Assembly (NCBI RefSeq): GCF_030409805.1
Contig: NZ_JAUFQP010000001.1
Location: 531,606-595,605, forward strand
Source: Algibacter miyuki
GTDB taxonomy: Bacteria; Bacteroidota; Bacteroidia; Flavobacteriales; Flavobacteriaceae
DNA length: 64,000 nucleotides
Direction of reading: 5' to 3'
The position numbers and the translations under genes are program-made. Numbering within the stretch: position 1 is the first letter of the stretch; each line of letters starts with the position of its first letter. The notes beneath the pieces were generated by a model. The model did no database searches and was not told where the DNA came from. It was given only the letters and a program-made list of their open reading frames with translations. Shown one piece after another: positions 9,820 through 18,412 of the stretch.

Positions 9820-10110
9820 ATGAGTAATATTGAAGATATTGTAGATTCGTTAGAAAACAAAATTAGCAAGGTATTACGTAAACTAGAGCTTTTAAAGCAA
9901 TCTAATTTGAAATTACATGAAGAATTAGAAGCTTCAAAGAAAGAAATTCAGACCCAAAAAACGATTAATGAAAGTTGGGAAGAAAAGTACGAAGCTCTAA
10001 AAATGGCAAATTCAATGCTTGGTGGTGACGATAATAAAAGAGAAACTAAGCTTAAAATAAATGCATTAATTAGAGAAATTGACCATTGTATCGGTCAAAT
10101 ATCTGGTTAA
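9820..10110 (+). CDS. Coiled-coil protein upstream of ZapA
   Basis: This 96-residue protein is almost entirely heptad-like helix from residue 3 to about 65 (NIEDIVDSLENKISKVLRKL and onward), followed by a short charged C-terminal helix. It has no membrane segment. It ends 15 bp before zapA on the same strand and shares its promoter. In size and character it resembles ZapB, the small coiled-coil partner of ZapA in gammaproteobacteria, but I cannot show homology. A role in organising the FtsZ ring is inferred from context only. Confidence 0.75.
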   Translation: MSNIEDIVDSLENKISKVLRKLELLKQSNLKLHEELEASKKEIQTQKTINESWEEKYEALKMANSMLGGDDNKRETKLKINALIREIDHCIGQISG

Positions 10111-10125
10111 AGCCAATTAAATTCA

Positions 10126-10413
10126 ATGTCTGAAAAGCTTAAAATAAAGCTATCTATAGCAAACCGAGTGTATCCTTTAACTATTGACGCAAGTCAGGAA
10201 GAAGGACTTCGTAAGGCTGCGAAAAACATTGAAGTAATGATTAAAAAATTTGAGCAAAGTTATTCTGTTCGAGATAAACAAGATGTTTTGGCCATGTGTG
10301 CTTTACAATTTGCATCTCAAGTAGAGCAGAAATCTATAGACAATACAAATGTAAATGAGCATGTTGAGGAAAAACTCAATGCGTTAAATAATTTATTACA
10401 TTCCTATATATAG
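10126..10413 (+). CDS. zapA: Cell division protein ZapA
   Basis: This 95-residue protein has the ZapA pattern: a small N-terminal alpha/beta head (KLKIKLSIANRVYPLTID, then EEGLRKAAKNIEVMIKKF) and a long C-terminal helix for tetramerisation, with the conserved VLAMCALQFA segment in the middle. ZapA binds FtsZ in the cytoplasm and bundles protofilaments at the division site. It is the second gene of a unit with the coiled-coil protein and is followed by a 6S-like RNA and rny, a known gene order in Flavobacteria and reminiscent of zapA-ssrS in E. coli. Confidence 0.88.
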   Translation: MSEKLKIKLSIANRVYPLTIDASQEEGLRKAAKNIEVMIKKFEQSYSVRDKQDVLAMCALQFASQVEQKSIDNTNVNEHVEEKLNALNNLLHSYI

Positions 10414-10440
10414 TTTCTTAATTCGTTCTTTAAAATAAAC

Positions 10441-10638
10441 TAAAAAGTTACTGCCTACATTGGTTATTTTTTTTGATAAACTCAACGTTAATTCTTTAAA
10501 AAGGGTGAGTTTAAGTTGTAAAAGCAGGCTGCATTTACTGAATTTATTCAGCATCTAGCAGATCCTTGATCAGCTTGTTAGCCCTAAACTTGTTTTTAAG
10601 GAGTTTATACAAAACTTTATGCTGGTGTAGGCTTTTTT
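10441..10638 (+). ncRNA. ssrS: 6S-like regulatory RNA (6S-Flavo type)
   Basis: The 250-bp gap between zapA and rny can fold into one long rod. The ends pair (GCCTACA at 10453-10459 with TGTAGGC at 10626-10632), a second long-range helix joins ATAAACTC with GAGTTTAT near 10601, and the middle has AGGCTG/CAGCTT and a CTGAA/TTCAG tip hairpin. A T-run follows the closing stem and would end transcription. Location after zapA and rod shape fit 6S RNA, which binds RNA polymerase in stationary phase. The exact 5' end is uncertain. A covariance search with the 6S-Flavo model would decide. Confidence 0.72.
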
Positions 10639-10665
10639 ATATATAATAATGAACTAAATTAAACG

Positions 10666-12240
10666 ATGGATAACTCAATTATATTTGCAGTAGGTGGTGT
10701 TATTTTAGGGCTTGCAATAGGCTTTATCATAGCAAAAACATTAGAAAAGAATAACGCTTCAAAACTTATAAAAGGCGCTAAGAAACATGCGGCTTCTTTG
10801 CTTAAACAAGCAAATTTAGAAGGCGAAAGCATTAAAAAAGATAAAATACTTCAGGCTAAAGAAAAGTTTTTAGAACTTAAAGCCGAACATGAAAAGGTAA
10901 TTCTTTCGCGTGACAAGAAAATGGCTGAAGCCGAAAAACGCACACGTGATAAGGAGTCTCAAATTTCAAACGAACTTTCAAAAAGTAAAAAAGGAAACGA
11001 AAGTTTAGACCGTAAAGTAAAAGATTACAACCACAGATTGGATGTTTTAGAAGCAAAACAAGAAGAGGTTGAAAGATTACATAGAAGCCAAGTGCAACAA
11101 CTAGAAGTGATTTCTAGCCTTTCGGCAGAAGAAGCTAAAGAGCAATTGGTTGAATCTTTAAAAGGGGAAGCTAAAAATGATGCTATGGCATTTATTCAGA
11201 GCTCTTTAGAAGAAGCAAAACTTACCGCAGAACAGGATGCTAAGAAAATTATAATTAACACCATACAACGTATAGGAACAGAGGAAGCGGTTGATAACTG
11301 TGTATCTGTTTTTAATATTGAATCGGATGATGTTAAAGGACGTATTATTGGACGTGAAGGTCGAAATATTCGTGCTATTGAAGCTGCAACAGGGGTTGAG
11401 ATTATTGTTGATGATACACCGGAAGCTATTATCTTATCTTGTTTTGATTCTGTAAGACGTGAAATTGCACGTTTATCATTACACAAATTAGTAACCGATG
11501 GGAGAATTCACCCAGCGCGTATTGAGGAAATTGTAAAGAAAACTCAAAAACAAATTGAGCAAGAAATTATTGAAGTTGGTAAACGTACAGTAATCGACTT
11601 AGGAATTCATAACCTACATCCAGAACTTATTAAAATGGTAGGTAGAATGAAATATCGTTCGTCTTACGGACAAAATTTACTGCAGCACTCACGTGAAGTA
11701 GCTAAGCTTTGTGGTGTTATGGCAGCAGAATTAGGTTTAAATCCTAAATTAGCAAAACGTGCAGGATTATTACACGATATTGGAAAGGTGCCAGATGCAG
11801 AAACAGATATGGAAACGCCACACGCGATTTTAGGAATGCAATGGGCTGAGAAATATGGAGAGAAAGATGATGTAATAAACGCTATTGGAGCGCACCACGA
11901 CGAAATAGAAATGAAATCGTTATTAGCACCTATTGTTCAGGTTTGTGATGCTATTTCGGGAGCAAGACCAGGCGCACGTCGTCAAGTTTTAGACAGTTAT
12001 ATTCAACGTTTAAAAGATTTAGAAGAAATTGCATTTGGATTTAGCGGTGTTAAGAAAGCTTATGCTATTCAAGCTGGTAGAGAACTGCGTGTTATTGTTG
12101 AAAGTGAAAAAGTAAACGATCAAAATGCAGCTGATTTATCATTCAGTATTTCACAAAAAATACAAACGGATATGACTTATCCTGGGCAGGTGAAAGTAAC
12201 GGTAATTAGAGAAACACGTGCTGTTAATATAGCCAAGTAA
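10666..12240 (+). CDS. rny: Ribonuclease Y
   Basis: This 524-residue endoribonuclease starts mRNA decay at the inner face of the membrane. Domain order is standard: one N-terminal membrane helix (about 4-23), a long coiled coil (30-180), a KH RNA-binding domain with [15 protein letters not shown] (about 225-240), and an HD domain with LLHDIGK (near residue 370) and the second metal site AHHDE. Length equals the family norm. It is transcribed after the 6S-like RNA and is followed by a strong terminator, so it may be read from its own promoter in the gap or by readthrough from zapA. Confidence 0.96.
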   Translation: MDNSIIFAVGGVILGLAIGFIIAKTLEKNNASKLIKGAKKHAASLLKQANLEGESIKKDKILQAKEKFLELKAEHEKVILSRDKKMAEAEKRTRDKESQISNELSKSKKGNESLDRKVKDYNHRLDVLEAKQEEVERLHRSQVQQLEVISSLSAEEAKEQLVESLKGEAKNDAMAFIQSSLEEAKLTAEQDAKKIIINTIQRIGTEEAVDNCVSVFNIESDDVKGRIIGREGRNIRAIEAATGVEIIVDDTPEAIILSCFDSVRREIARLSLHKLVTDGRIHPARIEEIVKKTQKQIEQEIIEVGKRTVIDLGIHNLHPELIKMVGRMKYRSSYGQNLLQHSREVAKLCGVMAAELGLNPKLAKRAGLLHDIGKVPDAETDMETPHAILGMQWAEKYGEKDDVINAIGAHHDEIEMKSLLAPIVQVCDAISGARPGARRQVLDSYIQRLKDLEEIAFGFSGVKKAYAIQAGRELRVIVESEKVNDQNAADLSFSISQKIQTDMTYPGQVKVTVIRETRAVNIAK

Positions 12241-12258
12241 TTTATAAAGTAATTATAT

Positions 12259-12297
12259 AAAAAAAGCTTTCCTTAAATTAAGGAAAGCTTTTTTTTA
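12259..12297 (+). terminator. Rho-independent terminator after rny
   Basis: A long stem (AAAGCTTTCCTTA paired with TAAGGAAAGCTTT, 3-nt loop) is followed by eight T. The A-run on the left allows it to work for the convergent kinase gene as well. Confidence 0.85.
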
Positions 12298-12325
12298 TGT
12301 CTAATATATAAATATATCGGGCATT

Positions 12326-13492
12326 TTAATTCTTGATAAATGCTTTGTCTTTTGGAAACGATAATTTAAATTCCGTGCCTTCATTTATTGTACTTTCAAC
12401 AGTAATTTCGCCTCCTAAATCTTCAACTTGTAATTTTGTTAGATAAAGGCCGATACCTTTCGAGTCTTTACGTTGGCTTTTATGGAATGTTTTGTACATC
12501 CCGAAAATTTCACCTTCATATTTATCTAAATCAATGCCAATACCATTATCTGCTATAGTTATATCTAAGCCGTTTTTGGTTTTAATAGCTTTAATGTTAA
12601 TTTCAGAAGGCTTAGTGGCATCTCTATATTTTATAGCATTTGATATGAGGTTATGGAAAATACTCTCTAAATACGCGGAATTTCCTTTTATAAATAAATC
12701 ACTAGGGATACTTGTGTAAATATTGGCCTGGCTACTATCAATATCTATTTTAAGATGGCGTAAAATGTTGTTTATAATGTGGTTTAAGTTAATGTCATCA
12801 TTTATATTACCTTGTTCACTGTTTATATTAATAACTTCAGTTAAGTCCGTCATAGAATCGGTTAGTGTTGAAGAAATGTTTCTTAAATATTCAAACATTT
12901 GTTCCTTTTCATTTTCAGATTCTGCCGCGTCATAAAACTCTAAAATGTTTTCGAAATTATCAATATGCGTTTTTAAATTATGAGAGATAATATGTGTAAA
13001 ATTGTAAAATCTTTTATTTTGCTTCGTAATAACTTTAAAATTTTCACTTAAAAGTATTTCATCTCTTTTTCGTTGGGTAATATCGACATGAGTGCCAATA
13101 ACGCGTAAAGGTTTTCCGTTTTTGTCTTTACTAACGACTTTACCAGAATCTAAAATCCACTTATAAGTACCGTCTTTACAAAGCACACGGTGTTCGTTTT
13201 CGTAGCTGTCTTTTTCGCCAGCAAGGTGCTTTTGGAAATCGCTATAATAGGTGTCTCTATCTTCAGGATGTACACGTTTATTCCATTCTTCCGCATGATC
13301 TTTTATTTCATGGCTTTCATAACCTAGAATTTCTTTTGATTCATCGGAATAGAAGACGTTATTGGTTTTTGCATCCCAATCCCAAACGCCTATTTTACTG
13401 TTTTTTACAGCGAATTGCCATTTTAGTGCATCTAAATTTTTTACATCTTTCTTTGATACAAACAATTGTTGTATCTGTGAGAATATACTCAT
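12326..13492 (-). CDS. Cytoplasmic PAS-domain sensor histidine kinase
   Basis: This 388-residue protein has no membrane segment. A PAS domain with a PAC tail covers about 25-140 (IGVWDWDAKTNNVFYSDESK, then GTHVDITQRKRDE). The dimerisation helix has the phospho-acceptor in HIISHNLKTH, and the ATPase domain has an N-box (NLISNAIKYRD), DNGIGID and GIGLYL. It would autophosphorylate in response to a cytoplasmic signal. No response regulator adjoins, so its partner is unknown. It lies 84 bp after xerD on the same strand, which may be chance. The ligand of the PAS domain cannot be told from sequence. Confidence 0.88.
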   Translation of the reverse strand: MSIFSQIQQLFVSKKDVKNLDALKWQFAVKNSKIGVWDWDAKTNNVFYSDESKEILGYESHEIKDHAEEWNKRVHPEDRDTYYSDFQKHLAGEKDSYENEHRVLCKDGTYKWILDSGKVVSKDKNGKPLRVIGTHVDITQRKRDEILLSENFKVITKQNKRFYNFTHIISHNLKTHIDNFENILEFYDAAESENEKEQMFEYLRNISSTLTDSMTDLTEVININSEQGNINDDINLNHIINNILRHLKIDIDSSQANIYTSIPSDLFIKGNSAYLESIFHNLISNAIKYRDATKPSEINIKAIKTKNGLDITIADNGIGIDLDKYEGEIFGMYKTFHKSQRKDSKGIGLYLTKLQVEDLGGEITVESTINEGTEFKLSFPKDKAFIKN

Positions 13493-13576
13493 GATAATTG
13501 GTCATTAGGGAGGGATTAGGTTAAAATAAATTTGAGGGATACTGTTTTGACACTAAATATAATAAGAAGTCACATT

Positions 13577-14473
13577 TCATTTTCTAGGATGAAATTGTTC
13601 TACAATTTTGGTTAAATGACTTTTATCTAAATGCACATATATTTCTGTTGTAGTAATGCTTTCATGACCAAGCATGAGCTGAATCGATCTTAAATCTGCA
13701 TTGTTTTTTAACAAATGTGTGGCAAACGAATGCCGAAATGTATGTGGTGATATACTTTTTTTTAGATCAATTTTAACGGCCAATTGTTTTATAATAGTAA
13801 AAATCATGGCACGTGTTAATTGTTTTCCCCGTCGGTTTAAAAACAAAGTATCATCAAACCCCGCCTGAATATTCATGTGGTTTCTAATTTGTGTTCTATA
13901 TATGTTGATGTATTTTTTGGTGAGGTCTATAATAGGTACAAAGCGTTGTTTGTCGCCTTTACCAGTTACTTTAATAAAACCTTCCTCAAAAAACAAATCC
14001 GATAGTTTTAAGTTTATCAATTCGCTAACGCGTAAACCGCAACCATATAACGTTTCTAGCATGGCTCTATTGCGTTCTCCTTCAGGTTTGCTTAAGTCGA
14101 TAGCTTGTATCAGTAGGTCTATTTCTTCTTCCGATAAGGTGTCAGGAAGTTTTTGGCCTATTTTGGGAGCTTCAATAAGTTCTAAAGGATTGTCTTCTCT
14201 GTAATCTTCAAAAACTAAATAGTTGAAAAAACTTCTGAGTCCAGATATTAATCGTGATTGAGAACGTGGATTAATTTGTTTGGCTGCAGTATAAATAAAT
14301 TGCTGAACCGTTTCAGCAGTAATCGTAATAGGGGATATGGTAATTGAAGCGTCTTCTAAAAAGCGCATTAACTTTTTCACATCTAAGGCGTAATTATCTA
14401 TAGAATTTTTAGATAAACCGCGTTCTATTTTTAAATAGAGTTGATAGTCTTTAAGTGCATTTTCCCATTTCAT
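13577..14473 (-). CDS. xerD: Tyrosine recombinase XerD
   Basis: This 298-residue recombinase has an N-terminal SAM-like DNA-binding domain (about 5-90) and a catalytic domain with the full set: Arg in GCGLRVSEL, Lys in TGKGDKQRF, His-x-x-Arg in HTFRHSFATHLL, His in LGHES and the nucleophile Tyr in TEIYVHLD. Length and motif spacing are those of XerC/XerD, which resolve chromosome dimers at dif. No mobile element borders it, so it is chromosomal housekeeping and not an integrase. XerC and XerD cannot be separated with certainty without alignment. Confidence 0.9.
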   Translation of the reverse strand: MKWENALKDYQLYLKIERGLSKNSIDNYALDVKKLMRFLEDASITISPITITAETVQQFIYTAAKQINPRSQSRLISGLRSFFNYLVFEDYREDNPLELIEAPKIGQKLPDTLSEEEIDLLIQAIDLSKPEGERNRAMLETLYGCGLRVSELINLKLSDLFFEEGFIKVTGKGDKQRFVPIIDLTKKYINIYRTQIRNHMNIQAGFDDTLFLNRRGKQLTRAMIFTIIKQLAVKIDLKKSISPHTFRHSFATHLLKNNADLRSIQLMLGHESITTTEIYVHLDKSHLTKIVEQFHPRK

Positions 14474-14644
14474 TAAGGTAAAAATACATAATTGATGGTA
14501 GAAATTTGATGGTTTTTTATTATTGCAAAAACTTTAACAATTTTAGACGTTCGAGTCTTTGGGATTAAGGTTATTTAGCGGTTTATTTTTAAATATTTAT
14601 AACCTAAGTTTAATGGCTTTGGTTTTTTATACCTAAAATTTAAA

Positions 14645-14652
14645 TATATTTA
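14645..14652 (+). promoter_or_regulatory. Near-consensus -7 element before aroQ
   Basis: TATATTTA differs from TAnnTTTG only in the last base and lies 4 nt before the aroQ ATG, the same spacing as at 615 and 43996. This would again give a nearly leaderless transcript. Confidence 0.35.
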
Positions 14653-14656
14653 CAGT

Positions 14657-15073
14657 ATGAAAAAACTAATCATCATAAACGGCCCGAACCTTAATTTATT
14701 AGGAAGAAGAGAACCATCAATCTACGGAAGTTTAACCTTTACGGAGTATTTTGAGTCTGTAAAAGCAAAATATCCAGGTATTGTTTTAGAGTATTTTCAA
14801 TCTAACATAGAAGGAGAACTTATTGATAAATTGCACGAGGTTGGTTTTAGTTTTGATGGTGTAATTTTAAACGCAGGTGCATATACACATACTTCTATTG
14901 GTATTGGCGATGCTATTAAAGGCATTGAAACCCCTGTTGTAGAAGTGCATATTTCGAATACATTTGGGCGTGAGGAGTTTCGTCATCAATCTTATCTTTC
15001 AGCGCATGCAAAAGGTGTTATTCTTGGTTTTGGCATGCAGAGCTATGAGTTGGCTATTCAGAGTTTTTTATAG
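14657..15073 (+). CDS. aroQ: Type II 3-dehydroquinate dehydratase
   Basis: This 138-residue enzyme removes water from 3-dehydroquinate in the shikimate pathway. Signature segments are all present: NGPNLNLLGRREPSIYG at the N-terminus with the catalytic Tyr, the SNIEGELID loop, ILNAGAYTHTS with the catalytic region, and EVHISN with the catalytic His. Length fits the dodecameric type II family. It stands alone on the plus strand, back to back with xerD; no other shikimate gene is near. Confidence 0.95.
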   Translation: MKKLIIINGPNLNLLGRREPSIYGSLTFTEYFESVKAKYPGIVLEYFQSNIEGELIDKLHEVGFSFDGVILNAGAYTHTSIGIGDAIKGIETPVVEVHISNTFGREEFRHQSYLSAHAKGVILGFGMQSYELAIQSFL

Positions 15074-15196
15074 TTTAAGAGATTTATTTGAAATCCGTCA
15101 TCCTAATTATTTTAAGATGATATTATAAAATCTTTGGGAAACATTAACGAGAGCTGTGATTAAGTTTGTTTGTATAATTTTTGAAATCTATTAATT

Positions 15197-15691
15197 ATGA
15201 AGCAAATATTACTTTTTTTATGCATTATTCAACAAGGTTTATGCGCTTTACATGCTCAAGACGATCAGAAAACCAAAACTTTTGGTACTGGTGATAATGT
15301 CAATATTACGGGTGAAGTCCTACCATTCGGAAACTATTATTCAGAATATTATATTAATACAGATTGGGCTTTTAGAGTTGAAAACAACATTAGAAACGTC
15401 GGAGGTTTTGGAACTACGTATACTATAAGAAATATTCCATTTTTGGCTAAATATAAATTGGATCAAAATTTTAGTGTGTTGTTAGGGCCAAAAGTCAAAA
15501 TGTTTTCTATTGATGGAAGAATTGAAGATGTATCGTTATTTGGGACTTTCGGTGTGCAGTACGATGTGAATGAATCGTTTTTAATGGAAGCTCGGTTTGA
15601 TTATAATGTCGGCGAAGGAAACTCATTTAAGACCAACGCACCTTTACGAAATGATGCTTTATTTAAGCTAGGAGCTAAATATAAATTCTAA
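15197..15691 (+). CDS. Small outer-membrane beta-barrel-like protein of unknown function
   Basis: This 164-residue protein has a signal peptide ending near residue 20 (LCALHAQ). The rest alternates polar and hydrophobic residues with many Tyr, Phe and Gly and ends in KLGAKYKF, with a terminal aromatic residue typical of outer-membrane barrels. About eight strands would fit. No enzyme motif was recognised. It is a single gene converging with the acyltransferase gene. Confidence 0.6.
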   Translation: MKQILLFLCIIQQGLCALHAQDDQKTKTFGTGDNVNITGEVLPFGNYYSEYYINTDWAFRVENNIRNVGGFGTTYTIRNIPFLAKYKLDQNFSVLLGPKVKMFSIDGRIEDVSLFGTFGVQYDVNESFLMEARFDYNVGEGNSFKTNAPLRNDALFKLGAKYKF

Positions 15692-15702
15692 ACTCTATTA
15701 GT

Positions 15703-16770
15703 CTAGAGTAAGCTTTTTACTTTACGTTTAAAAAATATTTTTTCAATGTAAGTGTAAGTATAGTATGAGTAAATGCAAAGTGATACCAAAGTAAAAACTT
15801 CAAAAAATAAAAACCATTGCCCTTCTATTTTGAACACTTTTTCTAAGAAAAGGGAGTAAATTCTAATTATTAAAATATGGTTTAAATAAATGGAATACGA
15901 CCATAAACCTATTTTCTGAAAAAGACTTAGTTTTAAAAATGTTGAGATAAAACCTATTTCAAAAGAAAATAATAGAATTAAAAGACAAAAGGATAGATGT
16001 AAAAAGTAATATTGGTTTGGGTTAAAATTAATTATAAATAGTACTGTAAGGAATATGGCGAGTAATTCTAATACATGTTTAACCGTTGTAGATACGTTTT
16101 TTAATGCTTTAAGAAAATATGGTCTTGATAAATAGGTTAAGACTCCTATGAAAAAACCGCTAAAACCTCTAATAAAACTATAATTAAAATCGATTGTTAA
16201 ATCAAACGTATCAAAATTGAAATTAAAAAAAAGATAGCCAAAAACAACGAGTAAGGAAGAAATTAGAATAATATTTTTTTTGTTTTTAAGCCAAAAATAG
16301 GACGAAAAGGCAAATAGCATATATGAAATAATTTCAGCACTTATAGACCAGTTTTGTCCATTCCATTGGAACCCTGTAAAAAAAGGGGTAGCATTTAATA
16401 AAAATAGTTGCGGTAAAAATGTAGCTAAATTATTTTGTGAAAATGCTATATCATTAAAAGGTAAATAAGGCTGCGCAAATAGTTTTAAAGTTTCAAGAAG
16501 AACCAGTATTAAAAGGGTATAAATATGAAGCGGTAATAATCTATTAAACCGTCTTTTAATAAAATTTCTAATATGGAAGTTTTTATCATGATAGTTATGA
16601 TAAATAACAAAACCGCTTAGGACAAAAAATAAATCTACAAAATATCCTGAATTAGCAATAAACGAATTATTGGTTAGAAAACTATGGCGAGGCATATGGT
16701 ATAAGAAAACAAATATAGCAGATAAACCTCTAAAAGCATCTAAAACATAAAAGCGTTGTTTAGCTAACAT
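15703..16770 (-). CDS. Acyltransferase family 3 membrane protein
   Basis: This 355-residue protein has about ten membrane helices. The N-terminal LDAFRGLSAIFVFLYHMPRH contains the conserved Arg and the His of family 3 acyltransferases, which move acyl groups (often acetyl) from a cytoplasmic donor to sugars of exopolysaccharide, O-antigen or peptidoglycan. FVLSGFVI follows as expected. The acceptor cannot be told: no glycosyltransferases lie near. It is downstream of lpdA on the same strand but separated by a terminator. Confidence 0.85.
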   Translation of the reverse strand: MLAKQRFYVLDAFRGLSAIFVFLYHMPRHSFLTNNSFIANSGYFVDLFFVLSGFVIYHNYHDKNFHIRNFIKRRFNRLLPLHIYTLLILVLLETLKLFAQPYLPFNDIAFSQNNLATFLPQLFLLNATPFFTGFQWNGQNWSISAEIISYMLFAFSSYFWLKNKKNIILISSLLVVFGYLFFNFNFDTFDLTIDFNYSFIRGFSGFFIGVLTYLSRPYFLKALKNVSTTVKHVLELLAIFLTVLFIINFNPNQYYFLHLSFCLLILLFSFEIGFISTFLKLSLFQKIGLWSYSIYLNHILIIRIYSLFLEKVFKIEGQWFLFFEVFTLVSLCIYSYYTYTYIEKIFFKRKVKSLL

Positions 16771-16804
16771 AATTCAATTAAATATAAAGTACCGATCAAG
16801 ATAA

Positions 16805-16842
16805 AAAAAATGCGATTCAGTAGATTTTGAATCGCATTTTTT
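16805..16842 (-). terminator. Terminator after lpdA
   Basis: Stem AAAAATGCGATTCA pairs with TGAATCGCATTTTT around a 9-nt loop. Read on the minus strand it lies 19 bp after the lpdA stop and ends in a T-run. Confidence 0.8.
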
Positions 16843-16860
16843 ACTTTCTAACGTTTTAAG

Positions 16861-18237
16861 TTATATATGTATTACTTCGTCATAAGCAGCTGCAACAGCT
16901 TCCATAACGGCTTCACTCATTGTAGGGTGTGGGTGGATAGTTTTTAAAACTTCATGACCTGTAGTTTCAAGTTTTCTACCTAAAACAGCTTCGGCAATCA
17001 TATCAGTAACACCGGCTCCAACCATATGGCAACCTAACCATTCGCCATATTTAGCATCGAAAATTACCTTTACAAAACCTTCTGTGTTTCCTCCAGCACT
17101 AGCTTTTCCAGAAGCAGAGAAAGGAAATTTACCAATCTTTACATCTAAACCTTGTTCTTTAGCTTGCTTTTCAGTGATACCAACCGATGCAATCTCAGGA
17201 GTACAATAAGTACAACCAGGAATGTTTCCGTAGTCTAAAGCTTCAACATGTTGTCCAGCTAATTTTTCTACACAAAGGATACCTTCAGCAGAAGCAACGT
17301 GCGCTAAAGCAGGTCCAGGAGTAATATCTCCAATGGCGAAATATCCAGGAATATTAGTTTGGTAAAAATCGTTAACGATTACTTTATCTCTATCAACAAC
17401 AATTCCAACATCTTCTAATCCAATGTTTTCAATGTTTGTTTTAATACCAACGGCACTTAAAATAATATCAGCTTCAAGAATTTCTTCGCCTTTACTTGTT
17501 TTAACTGTGGCTTTTACACCTTCTCCAGATGTATCAACTGTAGTTACTTCAGCAGAAGTCATTACTTTAATACCTGATTTTGTAAAAGAACGCTCTACTA
17601 ATTTAGATACGTCTTCATCCTCAACAGGTACAATTTTTGGTAAATATTCTACAATAGTTACATCAGTTCCCATAGAGTTGTAAAAGTATGCGAACTCAAC
17701 ACCAATAGCTCCAGAACCAACCACAATCATTTTCTTAGGTTGTTTCTTTAGCGTTAAGGCTTGTCTGTATCCAATTACTTTTTCACCATCTTGTGGCAAG
17801 TTTGGTAACTCACGAGAGCGAGCACCAGTAGCTATAATAATATTGTCGGCGCTATATTCAGTGCCATCAACATCTATTTTTTTACCTGGTTTAAGTTTTC
17901 CAAAACCATTAATTACATCTACTTTATTTTTCTTTAGTAAAAACTGAACACCTTTACTCATACCATCTGCAACGTTACGGCTACGTTTTACAACCGCATC
18001 AAAATCGTGTTCTGCATCGGTTACTTTTAAACCGTAATCTTCAGCATGTTTTAGATATTCAAAAACTTGAGCGGATTTCAGTAAGGCTTTGGTAGGGATA
18101 CAACCCCAGTTTAAACAAACTCCACCAAGACTCTCTTTTTCAACAATAGCAGTTTTAAAACCTAATTGCGATGCTCTAATAGCTGTAACATAACCACCTG
18201 GGCCACTTCCAAGAACAATAATATCGTATTTACTCAT
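16861..18237 (-). CDS. lpdA: Dihydrolipoyl dehydrogenase
   Basis: This 458-residue flavoprotein reoxidises dihydrolipoamide in 2-oxo-acid dehydrogenase complexes, passing electrons to NAD. The FAD-binding GSGPGGY is at 11-16, the redox disulfide is C41-x4-C46 in GGVCLNWGC, the NAD-binding GSGAIGVEF lies near 178, and the catalytic His is in HPHPTMSEA near the C-terminus. Length is normal. It stands alone with its own terminator; the E1 and E2 genes are not nearby, so it probably serves several complexes. Confidence 0.95.
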   Translation of the reverse strand: MSKYDIIVLGSGPGGYVTAIRASQLGFKTAIVEKESLGGVCLNWGCIPTKALLKSAQVFEYLKHAEDYGLKVTDAEHDFDAVVKRSRNVADGMSKGVQFLLKKNKVDVINGFGKLKPGKKIDVDGTEYSADNIIIATGARSRELPNLPQDGEKVIGYRQALTLKKQPKKMIVVGSGAIGVEFAYFYNSMGTDVTIVEYLPKIVPVEDEDVSKLVERSFTKSGIKVMTSAEVTTVDTSGEGVKATVKTSKGEEILEADIILSAVGIKTNIENIGLEDVGIVVDRDKVIVNDFYQTNIPGYFAIGDITPGPALAHVASAEGILCVEKLAGQHVEALDYGNIPGCTYCTPEIASVGITEKQAKEQGLDVKIGKFPFSASGKASAGGNTEGFVKVIFDAKYGEWLGCHMVGAGVTDMIAEAVLGRKLETTGHEVLKTIHPHPTMSEAVMEAVAAAYDEVIHI

Positions 18238-18386
18238 TTGTTAAATTTTAGGATACGAATTTACAAAATCGATTTGTAATAATGAATTAACAAGCCCTTA
18301 AATCGTAAAAAAATACGACGTTTTTTTTAGAATAGTTTTAATTAATTTCAAATTTCAACCCAGACGAAAATTAATCATTGTTTTAC

Positions 18387-18394
18387 TACCTTTG
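18387..18394 (+). promoter_or_regulatory. -7 promoter element before the NDH-2 gene
   Basis: TACCTTTG matches TAnnTTTG. Because transcription would begin at about 18400, an ATG at 18392 cannot be the start codon; this supports the ATG at 18413. Confidence 0.55.
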
Positions 18395-18412
18395 TTCACC
18401 AAGTTATTATTT

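Noticed and set aside
13875..14204. A 109-codon plus-strand frame inside xerD
   Set aside because: It is antisense to the conserved recombinase domain and shows no protein-like pattern.
13577..14473. XerD gene as the integrase of a mobile element
   Set aside because: The protein is of normal XerC/XerD length and no attachment repeats, phage or transfer genes lie near.
18392..18412. ATG at 18392 as start of the NDH-2 gene
   Set aside because: It overlaps the -7 promoter element TACCTTTG (18387-18394), so it would not be in the mRNA; ATG 18413 gives the usual N-terminus.
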